Below are positions 33,697 through 43,102 of a stretch of 64,000 nucleotides of DNA, one piece after another. Position 1 is the stretch's first letter. Each line of letters opens with the position of its first letter. This stretch comes from Clostridiaceae bacterium (lineage in GTDB: Bacteria > Bacillota > Clostridia > Lachnospirales > Lachnospiraceae): assembly GCA_009911065.1 (NCBI GenBank), contig QXWR01000009.1:62001-126000 (forward strand), read 5' to 3'. Made by a program: the position numbers and the translations under genes. The notes below the pieces were generated by a model. It ran no database searches. It was given only the letters and a program-made list of their open reading frames with translations, and was not told the origin of the DNA.

Positions 33697-34364
33697 CTTT
33701 TATACTCCTTAAACTTTCTCAAAAATCCCTTCACATTGTCGGTTCGATTTCCGGCAAACACTGCAGAACCTGCCACAATCACATTGGCTCCTGCTTCCAA
33801 AGCCTCGGTCACATTGTCCTGATTCACCCCTCCGTCCACCTCAATCCGAACCTGCTCTTCCAGTCCTAAAACACAAAGCCGTTCATGTACCTGCCGTATT
33901 TTCTCCTTTGCATAGGGAATCCACTTCTGTCCTCCAAATCCTGGATTTACGGACATGACAAGAATCAAATCTACCTGCTCAAAAACCCATTCCAATGTAG
34001 TGACTGGCGTAGCAGGATTAATGGCCACCCCTGCCTTCATTCCCAAATCCCGAATCTGATGCAGCGTCCGGTCCAGATGACGGCATGCTTCCTGGTGAAC
34101 ACAGACCAAATCTGCTCCGGCCTCTTTCATGGCGCCTGCATACCGCCCTGGCTCTTCCACCATCATGTGTACGTCAAAAACTTTGTCCGTAAACGGACGA
34201 AGACTTTGAATCACCGGTATTCCAAAGGAAATACTGGGTACAAACATTCCATCCATCACATCAATGTGAATGTACTCTGCCCCTGCTTTTGCAACTTCCT
34301 CTACCTCCTGCCCCAGTCTTCCAAAATCCGCCGCCAATAAAGACGGCGCCAAAATTGTCTCCAT
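33693..34364 (-). CDS. rpe: Ribulose-phosphate 3-epimerase
   Basis: Interconverts ribulose 5-phosphate and xylulose 5-phosphate in the pentose phosphate pathway. A TIM-barrel enzyme of 223 residues with LAPSLLAADF at the start, metal ligands in HIDVMDG and DVHMMVE, and EVDGGVNQDN at the phosphate-binding end. ATG at 34364 follows AAAGGAGATACTAGTG at nine bases; an in-frame GTG one codon earlier overlaps the rsgA stop. Coupled to thiN by a 4-bp overlap. Confidence 0.96.
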   Translation of the reverse strand: METILAPSLLAADFGRLGQEVEEVAKAGAEYIHIDVMDGMFVPSISFGIPVIQSLRPFTDKVFDVHMMVEEPGRYAGAMKEAGADLVCVHQEACRHLDRTLHQIRDLGMKAGVAINPATPVTTLEWVFEQVDLILVMSVNPGFGGQKWIPYAKEKIRQVHERLCVLGLEEQVRIEVDGGVNQDNVTEALEAGANVIVAGSAVFAGNRTDNVKGFLRKFKEYKR

Positions 34365-34366
34365 CA

Positions 34367-35248
34367 CTAGTATCTCCTTTTTCCCTTCTGCTCCTGATAC
34401 ATCAGCACATAGTTGTCATACCGGCTCTGGCTGATTTTATGGTCCTTTACTGCCGCCTTCACGCCGCACACAGGTTCTCCCACGTGTACGCAATCCTCTC
34501 CGAACCGGCACTCCTCCTTGTAATGGTAAAACTCTGGAAAATAGTCTTTTAACCTTGCCGCCTCTAGCTCCTCCAGACACAGAAAACTAAACCCGGGCGT
34601 ATCCATCAGAAAGGTATTTTCTGCCACACAGAAAAGCTCTGCATGGCGGGTGGTATGCTTTCCCCTCTGAATTTTTCTGCTGACAGTCCCGGTTTCCATG
34701 CCGGCCTCCGGGTAAAGCAGGTTAGTGAGAGAAGATTTTCCTACCCCGGAAGGCCCTGCGAGAATGGTGGTCTTTCCTCTTAGCTGCTCCCACACCTGCT
34801 GGATTCCCCGTCCGTTTCGGGCGCTGAGAAAATATACCTGACATCCGCTGTTTTTATAGATTTCTTCATAGGAAAGCCAGTCTTTCTCCTGACCCAAATC
34901 CATCTTGTTAAAACAAATCGCCACAGGTATCTGCTGCATTTCCATCATCACCAAAAAACGGTCCAGCAGATTTAAGTTTGGCTCTGGCTCTTTCATGGCA
35001 AACACCACCAAAGCCTGATCTACATTGGCGCTGGCAGGGCGAATCAGTTCATTTTTCCTGGGGAGAATCTCATTAATGTTCCCCTCCCCTGCCTCCTGGT
35101 CCAATACGGAAAAAACCACCTCATCTCCCACCAAAGGCTTAATTCCCCGCTTGCGAAACACTCCCTTGGCCTTACATGCATACACCTTGTTTTGATGGTC
35201 ATGGACATAATAAAACCCTGCAATCCCTTTTATGATCTTTCCAGTCAT
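34367..35248 (-). CDS. rsgA: Ribosome small subunit-dependent GTPase RsgA
   Basis: A circularly permuted GTPase of 293 residues that helps late 30S maturation. It has an N-terminal OB fold (about 1-65), then the GTPase in permuted order: G4 NKMD, G1 GPSGVGKSS, G3 DTPGF. A C-terminal zinc site (CRFGEDCVHVGEPVC) follows. The start ATG at 35248 lies 10 bp after the prkC stop, behind AGAAGGTGGCGT. Its stop TAG sits next to the rpe start, indicating one operon. Confidence 0.96.
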   Translation of the reverse strand: MTGKIIKGIAGFYYVHDHQNKVYACKAKGVFRKRGIKPLVGDEVVFSVLDQEAGEGNINEILPRKNELIRPASANVDQALVVFAMKEPEPNLNLLDRFLVMMEMQQIPVAICFNKMDLGQEKDWLSYEEIYKNSGCQVYFLSARNGRGIQQVWEQLRGKTTILAGPSGVGKSSLTNLLYPEAGMETGTVSRKIQRGKHTTRHAELFCVAENTFLMDTPGFSFLCLEELEAARLKDYFPEFYHYKEECRFGEDCVHVGEPVCGVKAAVKDHKISQSRYDNYVLMYQEQKGKRRY

Positions 35249-35258
35249 ACGCCACCTT

Positions 35259-37514
35259 CTAATCCATGGGGAAAAAGGTCAGAGGATACGACTTTAATAC
35301 TGCCCCTGTTTCCACTTCCACCACTTCCACTTCTCCCTGATCACTGCCGTTCATACTCTCAATGCTGGTATAGCTAACGGGAATCAGCGTAGCTCCCATA
35401 ATGTTCTTTGCCTCTGTGAGGGTCCGGTAAATGGAAGAGCCGTCTGGTTCCTTTTGGTGAAGCCGAATCAATACCGTGGCATTGGTGCTGCTGGCCCCTG
35501 GTCCGATCAAATTGCTTAAATCATACACCGTGTCAATGGAAGCCACATATCGCTGCTGCGGCTTTTCCTCTGGTCCGCTGCTGACCACATAGTTTATCTT
35601 TCCTCCTGGTTCAATCTGTCCGTTCTCACCGCCGCTCTGACGGATAATGCTGCCTTTTGGAATGGTTTCGCTGCTTTCCGCAGATGTATCCCCAGGCTGC
35701 AGTCCAGACTCTCCAAGGATTGCCAAAGCTTCTGCCTCTGGTTTTCCCGTTAGATCTGGCACAGGAATCAAATCTACATGAGGCCCTGTGCTGACATAAA
35801 AGGTCACGGTACCGCCAGACTCAGCCTTTTCTGGTTCAAAACGAATCAGAGAACCTTTCTCAATGGTCTCATTTTCCTCCTCCACCACTTGAACAGTCAG
35901 TCCCTGTTCCTCCAAAATCTTACGCCCGGAAGCCACTCCCAAATCAAACAGGTTCAGAGCAGTCAAATCAATCTTATCCGAGCCAAGGCTAACTACCACA
36001 TTTACATGAGAATATTTTGACACCACAATTCCATGATCTGGCTTCTGAGAGATAATATGGCCTTTTTCCACCGTCTCAGATACCTGATAGGTTGGCTTCA
36101 TGCTTAAAAAATTCTCCTTTAATTTGGCCTCTGCCAAATCTTCCGGCAAATCCAGCACATCTGGCATATAGACTTCGGAATCTTTTAAGGTCTCTCCGTT
36201 CTCCTTCGTGACTGCCGTAATATCCGGGCTTTCCGATGAAGACTCTTTTCCAAGAAGTCCGGAACCAGCCTGAAAGATTCCTCCCAGCCGGGAAAACACT
36301 ACAATCAAGACTGCCACAATAATAATGGCTACCACAATTCCTGCTCCTGCAAGCAGCCGCTCAATGTGAGAATTTACCGAATCTTCCGGCTCTGGTTTTC
36401 TTTGGGAACGACGTTCGCTGGTACGCCGGTTTTCCGACGGGTACCGGGAAGCAGCCGCCTCCTTTGCGGGCCTGCGCACATATTCCCGGGCAGGTTCCTC
36501 CCGGTTGTATTCCCGAACCGGTTCGTCTCTAACATATTCCCGGACTGGTTCTTCCCTAACATATTCCCGAATGGGTTCGTCCCGGATTGGTGTGTACTGC
36601 TCCTTGATTCTTGCCAGGTCCTTGCCGCTGATTTGCACCGTCTGACCAGAAAGAGCACGCTGATTATCCGTATCCTGGACAAAAGCCCCATCCGGCTGGG
36701 TCAGAGACCGACGCAAATCTCCCATTAGCTCATTGGCATTTCCATATCGGTTCTCCGGCTTTTTTGCTGTACATTTTAAGATGATCTTTTCCAGGCTGAC
36801 CGGAATGTCTTTGTTGTATGCGCTTGGAGGCACCATAGGCTCTTCCAGGTGAGACAAAGCGATGGCCACGGTATTCTCCCCCTCATAGGGCAGACGCCCT
36901 GTCACCATCTCATACATCGTAATGCCAAGGGAATAAATATCGCTGCGCTCATCACTGTATCCGCCTCTGGCCTGCTCCGGAGAAATGTAATGAACCGAAC
37001 CCATGGCCGCCGAGTTCATGGTCTGAGTGGACACCCCCCTGGCAATGCCAAAATCTGCCACCTTCACCTTCCCATCTCTGGACACAATCATATTCTGCGG
37101 CTTAATATCCCGGTGGATAATATGCTGTTCGTGGGCTGCGGCAATGCCAGATGCCACCTGAATGGCAATCCCAATGCTTTCCTTAATCTCCAGACGCCCT
37201 TTTCTTGTAATGTAAGTCTTTAAGGTCACGCCTTCAATCAGCTCCATCACAATATAATGAAGCTTTCCCTCGTCGATTACATCGTATACATTGACAATGT
37301 TCGGGTGGGACAGCCTTGCAGCTGCCTGAGCTTCCATTTTAAATTTCCCTACAAACGTGCTGTCATTACTAAATTCTTCCTTTAACACCTTGATGGCCAC
37401 CGGCCGGTTTAACTTATGGCATCTGGCTTTATAGACCACAGACATTCCGCCGGAGCCTACCTGTTCCAAAATCTCATAACGTTCCTGCAAATACGTTCCG
37501 GGCCTTAAGATCAT
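35259..37514 (-). CDS. prkC: Serine/threonine protein kinase with PASTA domains (PrkC/Stk)
   Basis: A 751-residue membrane kinase that senses cell-wall fragments in relatives. Kinase domain at residues 13-270: glycine loop GSGGMSVVY, Lys42, HRDIKPQN (Asp136), DFG at 154-156. The juxtamembrane segment 311-348 has about five copies of an eight-residue unit of the type EEPVREYV. One membrane helix is at 388-410, followed outside by three PASTA domains (from about 435 to 640) and a C-terminal extension of about 100 residues without a recognised fold. It overlaps the phosphatase gene by 4 bp (ATGA). Confidence 0.96.
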   Translation of the reverse strand: MILRPGTYLQERYEILEQVGSGGMSVVYKARCHKLNRPVAIKVLKEEFSNDSTFVGKFKMEAQAAARLSHPNIVNVYDVIDEGKLHYIVMELIEGVTLKTYITRKGRLEIKESIGIAIQVASGIAAAHEQHIIHRDIKPQNMIVSRDGKVKVADFGIARGVSTQTMNSAAMGSVHYISPEQARGGYSDERSDIYSLGITMYEMVTGRLPYEGENTVAIALSHLEEPMVPPSAYNKDIPVSLEKIILKCTAKKPENRYGNANELMGDLRRSLTQPDGAFVQDTDNQRALSGQTVQISGKDLARIKEQYTPIRDEPIREYVREEPVREYVRDEPVREYNREEPAREYVRRPAKEAAASRYPSENRRTSERRSQRKPEPEDSVNSHIERLLAGAGIVVAIIIVAVLIVVFSRLGGIFQAGSGLLGKESSSESPDITAVTKENGETLKDSEVYMPDVLDLPEDLAEAKLKENFLSMKPTYQVSETVEKGHIISQKPDHGIVVSKYSHVNVVVSLGSDKIDLTALNLFDLGVASGRKILEEQGLTVQVVEEENETIEKGSLIRFEPEKAESGGTVTFYVSTGPHVDLIPVPDLTGKPEAEALAILGESGLQPGDTSAESSETIPKGSIIRQSGGENGQIEPGGKINYVVSSGPEEKPQQRYVASIDTVYDLSNLIGPGASSTNATVLIRLHQKEPDGSSIYRTLTEAKNIMGATLIPVSYTSIESMNGSDQGEVEVVEVETGAVLKSYPLTFFPMD

Positions 37515-38254
37515 AATGTCACCTCTCTTATCTGAGGTTCAATCAGAATCACAGAAATATTATCTCTGCCGCCGCTTCGGTTCGCCGCCTCCACTAAAAT
37601 CTCCGTCTTTCTGCGGACCCCCTCCTCAGCCCGGATAATATACTCCATCTCAAACTCATCTACCATATTGCTAAGGCCGTCGGAACACATGAGAATCGTG
37701 TCTTTCGGCTTTAATTTTAAGGCAAACAAATCCGTATCTACGGTTTTCATGGTCCCTATGGCCCGTGTAATAATATTCTTGTTCTTTTGATAATCCCGGC
37801 TGTCTCTTTTTATTTTTCCAAGGGCAACCAGCTCCTCCACAAAAGAATGGTCCCTGGTAATCTGCTCCAGCTTCTCCCGCAGCAGATACAAACGGCTGTC
37901 TCCAACATTGGCCACATAAAGAACCGTGCCTTTTATTGTGGCTGCCACCAAAGTGCTTCCCATACCAGAAAGGTTCTCGTCTTCCATGGAACGGTAATAC
38001 AATTCCCGGTTCACCTGCCGGATTCCCTCTTTTAAAAGGCTTTGAATATCTTTTCCTGGATTCTTCACACTTAAAAACGACACCAGATTTTCCACCGTAT
38101 AGCGAGACGCATAATCTCCCGCATTGTGTCCACCCATGCCGTCTGCCACAAGAAACAGATTATCCAGAGAACCTAGAGGGGATGTGGAAGAATAGACATA
38201 ATCCTGGTTCATGCTGCGGGACTTTCCCACATCGGTTAATGCATATGCCTGCAT
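37511..38254 (-). CDS. prpC: PP2C-type serine/threonine phosphatase (PrpC/Stp)
   Basis: A 247-residue PPM phosphatase that reverses PrkC phosphorylation. Metal-binding and catalytic motifs are visible: ALTDVGKSRSMNQD, LFLVADGMGGHNAGD, ANVGDSRLYL, CSDGLSNMV and GGRDNISVIL. The ATG at 38254 follows GGAGGCTGACAAT and gives the normal N-terminus; the longer frame extends into rlmN and is rejected. Position between rlmN and prkC is the classic arrangement. Confidence 0.95.
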   Translation of the reverse strand: MQAYALTDVGKSRSMNQDYVYSSTSPLGSLDNLFLVADGMGGHNAGDYASRYTVENLVSFLSVKNPGKDIQSLLKEGIRQVNRELYYRSMEDENLSGMGSTLVAATIKGTVLYVANVGDSRLYLLREKLEQITRDHSFVEELVALGKIKRDSRDYQKNKNIITRAIGTMKTVDTDLFALKLKPKDTILMCSDGLSNMVDEFEMEYIIRAEEGVRRKTEILVEAANRSGGRDNISVILIEPQIREVTL

Positions 38255-38258
38255 ATTG

Positions 38259-39338
38259 TCAGCCTCCTTTCCCTTCCCACTCCGGGCCATTGTCATTTCT
38301 GCTCTGCTTTTTTCGAAAGCTCCGCCGCAGCTGTCCGCAGGCCCCATGAATATCCCTGCCCATCTCTCTTCTTATGGTAACGGCAATGCCTGCCTTTTTC
38401 AGAATCTCCTGAAACGCCAAAACGTCCTTTTTGCCGGAACAGGCATATTCCCTCTCCTCCACTGGATTGACTGGAATCAGATTTACATGGCCATGAAGAG
38501 GACCTACTAAGGCCGCAAGCTCTCTGGCCAACGAAAGCTGGTCATTGACCCCTTTTATCAGACTGTACTCAAAGGTCAGTCTTCGGCCGGTCTTCTCAAA
38601 ATATTTCCGGCAGGCATCTAAAACTTCAGACAGAGGGTACCGGTTTGCCACTGGCATCAAAGTTTTCCGAACCGAATCATTGGGTCCGTGAAGGGACAAT
38701 GCCAAAGTCACGGGAAGTCCTTCTTCTGCAAACCGCAAAATTCCTGGCACAAGGCCACAGGTGGAAACCGTTACATTCCGCAGGCTTATATGCAGCCCCA
38801 GTTCATGGGAAAGAAGTCTTAAAAAGGCCACCACTGTGTCATAATTGTCAAAAGGTTCTCCAGAACCCATAACCACCACATGGGAAACCCGCTCTCCTGT
38901 CAAAGCCTGAATCCGGTACACCTGCTCTAACATCTCGGCTGGCGTTAAATTCCGTTCCAGCCCCTCAATGGTAGAAGCGCAAAAACCGCAGCCCATCCGA
39001 CAGCCCACCTGGGAAGACACACAGACCGAACACCCGTGGCGGTATTTCATCCACACACTCTCAATCACATTGCCGTCTTCCAGCCTAAATAAATACTTCC
39101 GTGTGCCGTCTATTTTGGAAATCTTCACTTCCACCGGCTCCAGCACAGTCAGGTAAAACTCCTCTTCCAAACGCTGCCGCAAGGTTAAGGAAAGATTGGA
39201 CATTTGTCCAAAATCCACAGCCATCTTTTCGTGAAGCCATCCATACACCTGCTTTGCCCGAAAAGGTTTTTCCCCCATTTGGGCCAGCCTTTGTTCCAGT
39301 TCCTCGTAAAACAAGGATTTTATATCTGTTTTTTTCAT
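38259..39338 (-). CDS. rlmN: 23S rRNA (adenine(2503)-C(2))-methyltransferase RlmN
   Basis: A radical SAM enzyme of 359 residues that methylates A2503 of 23S rRNA (and A37 of some tRNAs). The iron-sulfur motif is CRMGCGFCAS (CxxxCxxC); VVMGSGEPFDN and the C-terminal substrate cysteine region (RREMGRDIHGACGQLRR) are typical. N-terminal accessory domain is FRAKQVYGWLHEK. The extended tail (after GQLRR) is lysine-rich. It ends only 4 bp before the prpC start. Confidence 0.96.
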   Translation of the reverse strand: MKKTDIKSLFYEELEQRLAQMGEKPFRAKQVYGWLHEKMAVDFGQMSNLSLTLRQRLEEEFYLTVLEPVEVKISKIDGTRKYLFRLEDGNVIESVWMKYRHGCSVCVSSQVGCRMGCGFCASTIEGLERNLTPAEMLEQVYRIQALTGERVSHVVVMGSGEPFDNYDTVVAFLRLLSHELGLHISLRNVTVSTCGLVPGILRFAEEGLPVTLALSLHGPNDSVRKTLMPVANRYPLSEVLDACRKYFEKTGRRLTFEYSLIKGVNDQLSLARELAALVGPLHGHVNLIPVNPVEEREYACSGKKDVLAFQEILKKAGIAVTIRREMGRDIHGACGQLRRSFRKKQSRNDNGPEWEGKGG

Positions 39339-39362
39339 AAATATTTTCCAACTATCAACTTT

Positions 39363-40727
39363 TTATATCTTCCTGAAAACCGCAATGAAAAAGCCATCAC
39401 AAGGGTACACACCAGGAAGCAGCTGAACGTATCCGTCCTTTAGAGTTTCCTCGTTTATCCTCTCCCCCAAAATCTCTGTAAGGCGGACAGGAGCAAAGGG
39501 GAAATTTTCCAAAAACCACTGTCTCTGATCTTGATTTTCCTGAACGTTCACAGTGCAGGTGCTGTAAACCAGCTTTCCTCCTGGCTTTACATACCGAGAT
39601 GCCACAGACAAAATCTGCCGCTGCAGCTCTGTGAGGGATTCGATCCGTTCTCTGGTGATCCGGTATTTAATATCCGGCTTTTTCCCAATGACGCCAAGAC
39701 CGGAACAAGGCAGATCCGCAATGACAATATCTGCCTTTTCCACCCAGGTGTCATCTAAAATCAAAGCATCCCAAACCTGAGTCTGAATATTGGAAAATCC
39801 AGTGCGGGCAATGTTTGCTCTCACCAGATGAATCTTTTCCTCTGTCAGATCCCGGACTGTAACCATCCCGGTTGTACGCAGCAAATCCGCCATATGTAGG
39901 CTTTTTCCTCCTGGTGCGCCGCACACCTCAAGGACTTGACTGCCAGCCTGGGGAGCCGCTGCCGCTGCTACAAGGGCAGAAGCCGGATCTTGTACCTGAA
40001 TCCACCCTTTTTGGAATGCAGGAAGACCCTCTAAATAATCGTATCCTTCCAGCAAAAGGACTTCCGGCAAAAGGCTGCTGGAAACTGCCATTACTCCCTG
40101 GCGGTTTAAACTTTCCTGGATTTTCTCCACAGATGCCAGAGACAAATTACACCGGACAGACACTGGCCTTCTGACGAGAAATCCTTTTAACATCTCTTCC
40201 ACAATTTCATCGGAATACTGGTCTTTCCACAGTTTTATAATCCAGGACGGCATGGAATATTTCAAAGACCAGTCGGAAAATACAAATTCTTCTTTTTTCC
40301 GGACCACACTCCGCAAAACTCCATTGACAAATCCTTTCAGTCCCCCAAGACCGCGGCAGACGGTCAGTTTAACTGCCTCGTCACACACCGCCCGATCTGG
40401 CACCCGGTCCATCCACAAAATCTGGTACACACTCATTCTTAAAATGGTCCGAATCACCGGTTTTAGCTTTTCCACCTTCATGGTTATGCAGGACGTCAAC
40501 ACCTGATCAATGGTCAGCAAATATTCCACGGTACCCTCTGCCGTCCGGGTGATAAACGCCCGGTCCGGCTTTTCCAGATATTGGTATTTCTCCAGAGCCT
40601 GCCGCAGGCAGTCGTGGACAAATCCATCCCTCTCCAGTACCTCCAGCAGAATATCCAGCACGATTTCTCTGGTCTTTGTGGCTTTTTCGGAAGGCTTTTT
40701 TCCTCCCTTTTTGGATGTTTTAGTCAT
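39363..40727 (-). CDS. rsmB: 16S rRNA (cytosine(967)-C(5))-methyltransferase RsmB
   Basis: An RNA m5C methyltransferase of about 454 residues. The N-terminal NusB-like domain (to about 140) is followed by the methyltransferase with VCGAPGGKSLHMADL for SAM binding, DLPCSGLGVIGKKPDI and STCTVNVQEN with the two catalytic cysteines. The start ATG at 40727 follows GGCGGAGAAACG and overlaps the stop of the peptidase gene by 8 bp; the 24 residues upstream belong to another frame of that gene. Confidence 0.95.
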   Translation of the reverse strand: MTKTSKKGGKKPSEKATKTREIVLDILLEVLERDGFVHDCLRQALEKYQYLEKPDRAFITRTAEGTVEYLLTIDQVLTSCITMKVEKLKPVIRTILRMSVYQILWMDRVPDRAVCDEAVKLTVCRGLGGLKGFVNGVLRSVVRKKEEFVFSDWSLKYSMPSWIIKLWKDQYSDEIVEEMLKGFLVRRPVSVRCNLSLASVEKIQESLNRQGVMAVSSSLLPEVLLLEGYDYLEGLPAFQKGWIQVQDPASALVAAAAAPQAGSQVLEVCGAPGGKSLHMADLLRTTGMVTVRDLTEEKIHLVRANIARTGFSNIQTQVWDALILDDTWVEKADIVIADLPCSGLGVIGKKPDIKYRITRERIESLTELQRQILSVASRYVKPGGKLVYSTCTVNVQENQDQRQWFLENFPFAPVRLTEILGERINEETLKDGYVQLLPGVYPCDGFFIAVFRKI

Positions 40728-41430
40728 CGTTTCTCCGCCCTCCAAACAAAAGCACCAGCCGGAGAAGCTGTAAAAGAGACGCTGCCACCGCCGCCACATA
40801 AGTCAAGGCTGCTGCTCCCAAAACCTTTTTGGTGCAGCCCACTTCATCCCCCTGTAATATACCGATCTCTCCCAGAAGCTTCACCGCTCTATTCGATGCG
40901 TTAAACTCTACGGGAAGGGTGATCACCTGAAACAATAGAGCCAGCACAAACATCCAAATGCCGATCCGGATAAAGGGAGTAAGGCCAATAAGCATTCCAA
41001 ACAAAATAAGAGGCAGGGAAAGCTTGCTTCCAAGATTGGCCACGGGAACAAAGGCAGCTCTCATTCGTAAAGGTCCATATCCTACATTATCCTGAATGGC
41101 ATGACCGCATTCATGAGCCGCCACTCCAATGGCCGCCACAGAAGTCCGGCTGTACACAGACTCGGACAGATTCACCGTCTTGGTGCGGGGATCATAGTGG
41201 TCTGTCAGCTGTCCCTGCACAGACTGCACCGTCACATCAAAAACACCCTGTGAGCGCAAAAGCTGTCTGGCCGCGTCCGCACCGGTCATGCCGGTCCGGC
41301 TGCGCATTTGGGAATATTTTTGAAATGTCCCGTTGACTCTGGCAGACGCCCACATGGAAAGCAATGCGCCGATAATCACAAGAAGGTAGGTGGGGTCAAA
41401 CCCATAAAAACCACGGTAATAAGGCATCAT
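40720..41430 (-). CDS. Zinc metallopeptidase, membrane-bound (Zn_peptidase_2 family)
   Basis: A 236-residue membrane metalloprotease of the neutral zinc metallopeptidase type. HEXXH is present as AAHECGHAIQ; ASARVNGTFQKYSQ and the later EFNASNRAV (with the third acidic ligand) are family segments. About four membrane helices are seen. Substrate is not known. The ATG follows GGAGCTGATGTTTT, 6 bp after the fmt stop, and its end overlaps rsmB, so it belongs to the operon. This gene is regularly found here in clostridia. Confidence 0.88.
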   Translation of the reverse strand: MMPYYRGFYGFDPTYLLVIIGALLSMWASARVNGTFQKYSQMRSRTGMTGADAARQLLRSQGVFDVTVQSVQGQLTDHYDPRTKTVNLSESVYSRTSVAAIGVAAHECGHAIQDNVGYGPLRMRAAFVPVANLGSKLSLPLILFGMLIGLTPFIRIGIWMFVLALLFQVITLPVEFNASNRAVKLLGEIGILQGDEVGCTKKVLGAAALTYVAAVAASLLQLLRLVLLFGGRRNDD

Positions 41431-41436
41431 AAAACA

Positions 41437-42474
41437 TCAGCTCCTTTCCAGCCGCATCCCTGCCTTCAGGGGAAATCCCCGAAGAAACGATGCCGTATCC
41501 ATCCGTTTCTTTCCTTCCAGCTGAAGGCTGGTCACATTTAAAATTCCTCTGCCGGTCCTTATTTGAAGACCTGCATCCGAAACCAAAATCACAACTCCCG
41601 CTTCCTTTTGGGGACTTTTTTCACCGTCATTTGAACCGAATACGCCAGCGTCCGGCCCACTCTCTTTTGAAGTATCGGTCTGACTGCCTCCATGGTTCCT
41701 CTCTGGTTTTCGACCATTTTCCTCCAAAACCTCAGCTGACCACAGCTTTAACATCTTGCCTCCCAGCCAGGTATAGGCGCTGGGCCAGGGATTCAGCCCC
41801 CGAATCAGCCGTTCAATGGACTCTGCATCCATGGTCCAGTCAATCTCTCCCATAGACTTTGGAATCTTCTTTACATAGGTAGCTTTCTCATGGTCCTGAG
41901 GCGTGGCAGTGATGGTTTGAGCCTCCATCTTTTCCAAAGTGGACAAAATCAGCTCTCCTCCCAGCTTGCTTAGCCGGTCAAAAAGGCTGCCTCCCGTCTC
42001 ATCTTTTGTGAGGGAAATGACCTTTGTCTCCAAAATATCTCCTGTATCCATGCCCTCATCCATCTTCATTGTAGTGATTCCCGTCTCCTTGTCTCCGTGA
42101 ATCACAGCCCACTGAATGGGAGAAGCCCCCCGGTATTTGGGAAGCAGGGAGGCATGAATGTTGACACATCCATATTTTGGCAGCTCCAAAAGCTCTTTTG
42201 TGAGTATCTGTCCAAATGCCACCACCACCATCACATCCGGAGCAATCTTTCCCATCTCTTCCACAAAAGACGCCTCTCTTGCCCGCTCCGGCTGAAATAC
42301 CGGAATCTTGTATTTTAACCCAGTCTCCTTTACGGGAGACATAGAAAGAGCATTTCCCCGTCCCTTTGGCCGGTCCGGCTGGGTAACGATTGCCTCCACC
42401 TTATGTCTGGAATGAATCAGGCTCTCAAGAGCGGGCACAGAAAAATCCGGGGTTCCCATAAATACAATTCTCAT
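41437..42474 (-). CDS. fmt: Methionyl-tRNA formyltransferase
   Basis: Formylates initiator Met-tRNA with 10-formyl-THF. The 345-residue protein has the catalytic domain at residues 1-205 (MRIVFMGTPDFSVPALESL, Asn-His-Asp type NIHASLLPKYRG and the SLTKDETGG loop) and a C-terminal OB domain. The family is usually about 310-315 residues; the extra length is a Gly/Ser/Asp-rich insertion at about residues 250-290 within the C-terminal domain. Its ATG overlaps the def stop (ATGA). Confidence 0.95.
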   Translation of the reverse strand: MRIVFMGTPDFSVPALESLIHSRHKVEAIVTQPDRPKGRGNALSMSPVKETGLKYKIPVFQPERAREASFVEEMGKIAPDVMVVVAFGQILTKELLELPKYGCVNIHASLLPKYRGASPIQWAVIHGDKETGITTMKMDEGMDTGDILETKVISLTKDETGGSLFDRLSKLGGELILSTLEKMEAQTITATPQDHEKATYVKKIPKSMGEIDWTMDAESIERLIRGLNPWPSAYTWLGGKMLKLWSAEVLEENGRKPERNHGGSQTDTSKESGPDAGVFGSNDGEKSPQKEAGVVILVSDAGLQIRTGRGILNVTSLQLEGKKRMDTASFLRGFPLKAGMRLERS

Positions 42475-42944
42475 TCGTCCTCCTCTTCGTTGTCTAACAG
42501 CTCTCCTTCCACCAAATCCACATACAGCTCACCCTTTAAATGATCGCATTCATGGCAGATGGCCCGGGCCAGAAATTCTTCCGCTTCCAGCTCAAACTCC
42601 TGCATCTCCTCATCCAATGCACGAACCCGCACATAATCCGGCCGGGTCACAGTGCCGTGTTTCCCCGGAACGCTAAGACATCCTTCCGGTCCGGTCTGGC
42701 TGCCCCTCTTCTCCAAAATCTCCGGATTAATCAGCACATACTGATTCCCGTCCTCCACATCAATCACCACAATCTGCTTTAAAATTCCCACCTGAGGCGC
42801 TGCCAGCCCCACGCCTTTGGCCTCATACATGGTATCAAACATATCTTCTACCAGCTGTCGGTTCCGCCGGTTCATCTCATTGACTTTTTTACACTCTTTT
42901 GTCAAAATGGCATCTCCAATTTTTCTAATCTGCCTGATCGCCAT
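42471..42944 (-). CDS. def: Peptide deformylase
   Basis: Removes the formyl group from nascent proteins. The 157-residue protein carries GVGLAAPQVG (motif 1), EGCLSVPG (motif 2, Cys metal ligand) and HECDHLKG (motif 3, HEXXH). The ATG at 42944 gives MAIRQIRKIGDAIL, the normal start of the family, behind AAAAGGAGTATCAGAGGAT. The longer frame adds 38 residues that run back through a repeat. It is coupled to fmt by 4 bp. Confidence 0.96.
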   Translation of the reverse strand: MAIRQIRKIGDAILTKECKKVNEMNRRNRQLVEDMFDTMYEAKGVGLAAPQVGILKQIVVIDVEDGNQYVLINPEILEKRGSQTGPEGCLSVPGKHGTVTRPDYVRVRALDEEMQEFELEAEEFLARAICHECDHLKGELYVDLVEGELLDNEEEDE

Positions 42945-43044
42945 ATCCTCTGATACTCCTTTTCTCCGGGCATGAGTACTTTCGCCCTGTTTCTTATTCA
43001 CCACTCCTGTATAAATAAATGAATCTAATGCAGCCAGTACACAA

Positions 43045-43072
43045 ATACTTCGTTGCATTCATCTTGAAGTAT
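43045..43072. repeat. Dispersed repeat family 2, copy between def and priA
   Basis: ATACTTC (43045-43051) and GAAGTAT (43066-43072) form a small hairpin. TACTTCGTTGCAT and ATCTTGAAGTA match the copy at 48141 with one difference each. A half copy (AATACGTCGCTGCA) follows at 43075. No gene is seen in the 158-bp gap. Confidence 0.6.
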
Positions 43073-43102
43073 GAATACGTCGCTGCACAAACAGGCTGCC
43101 TT

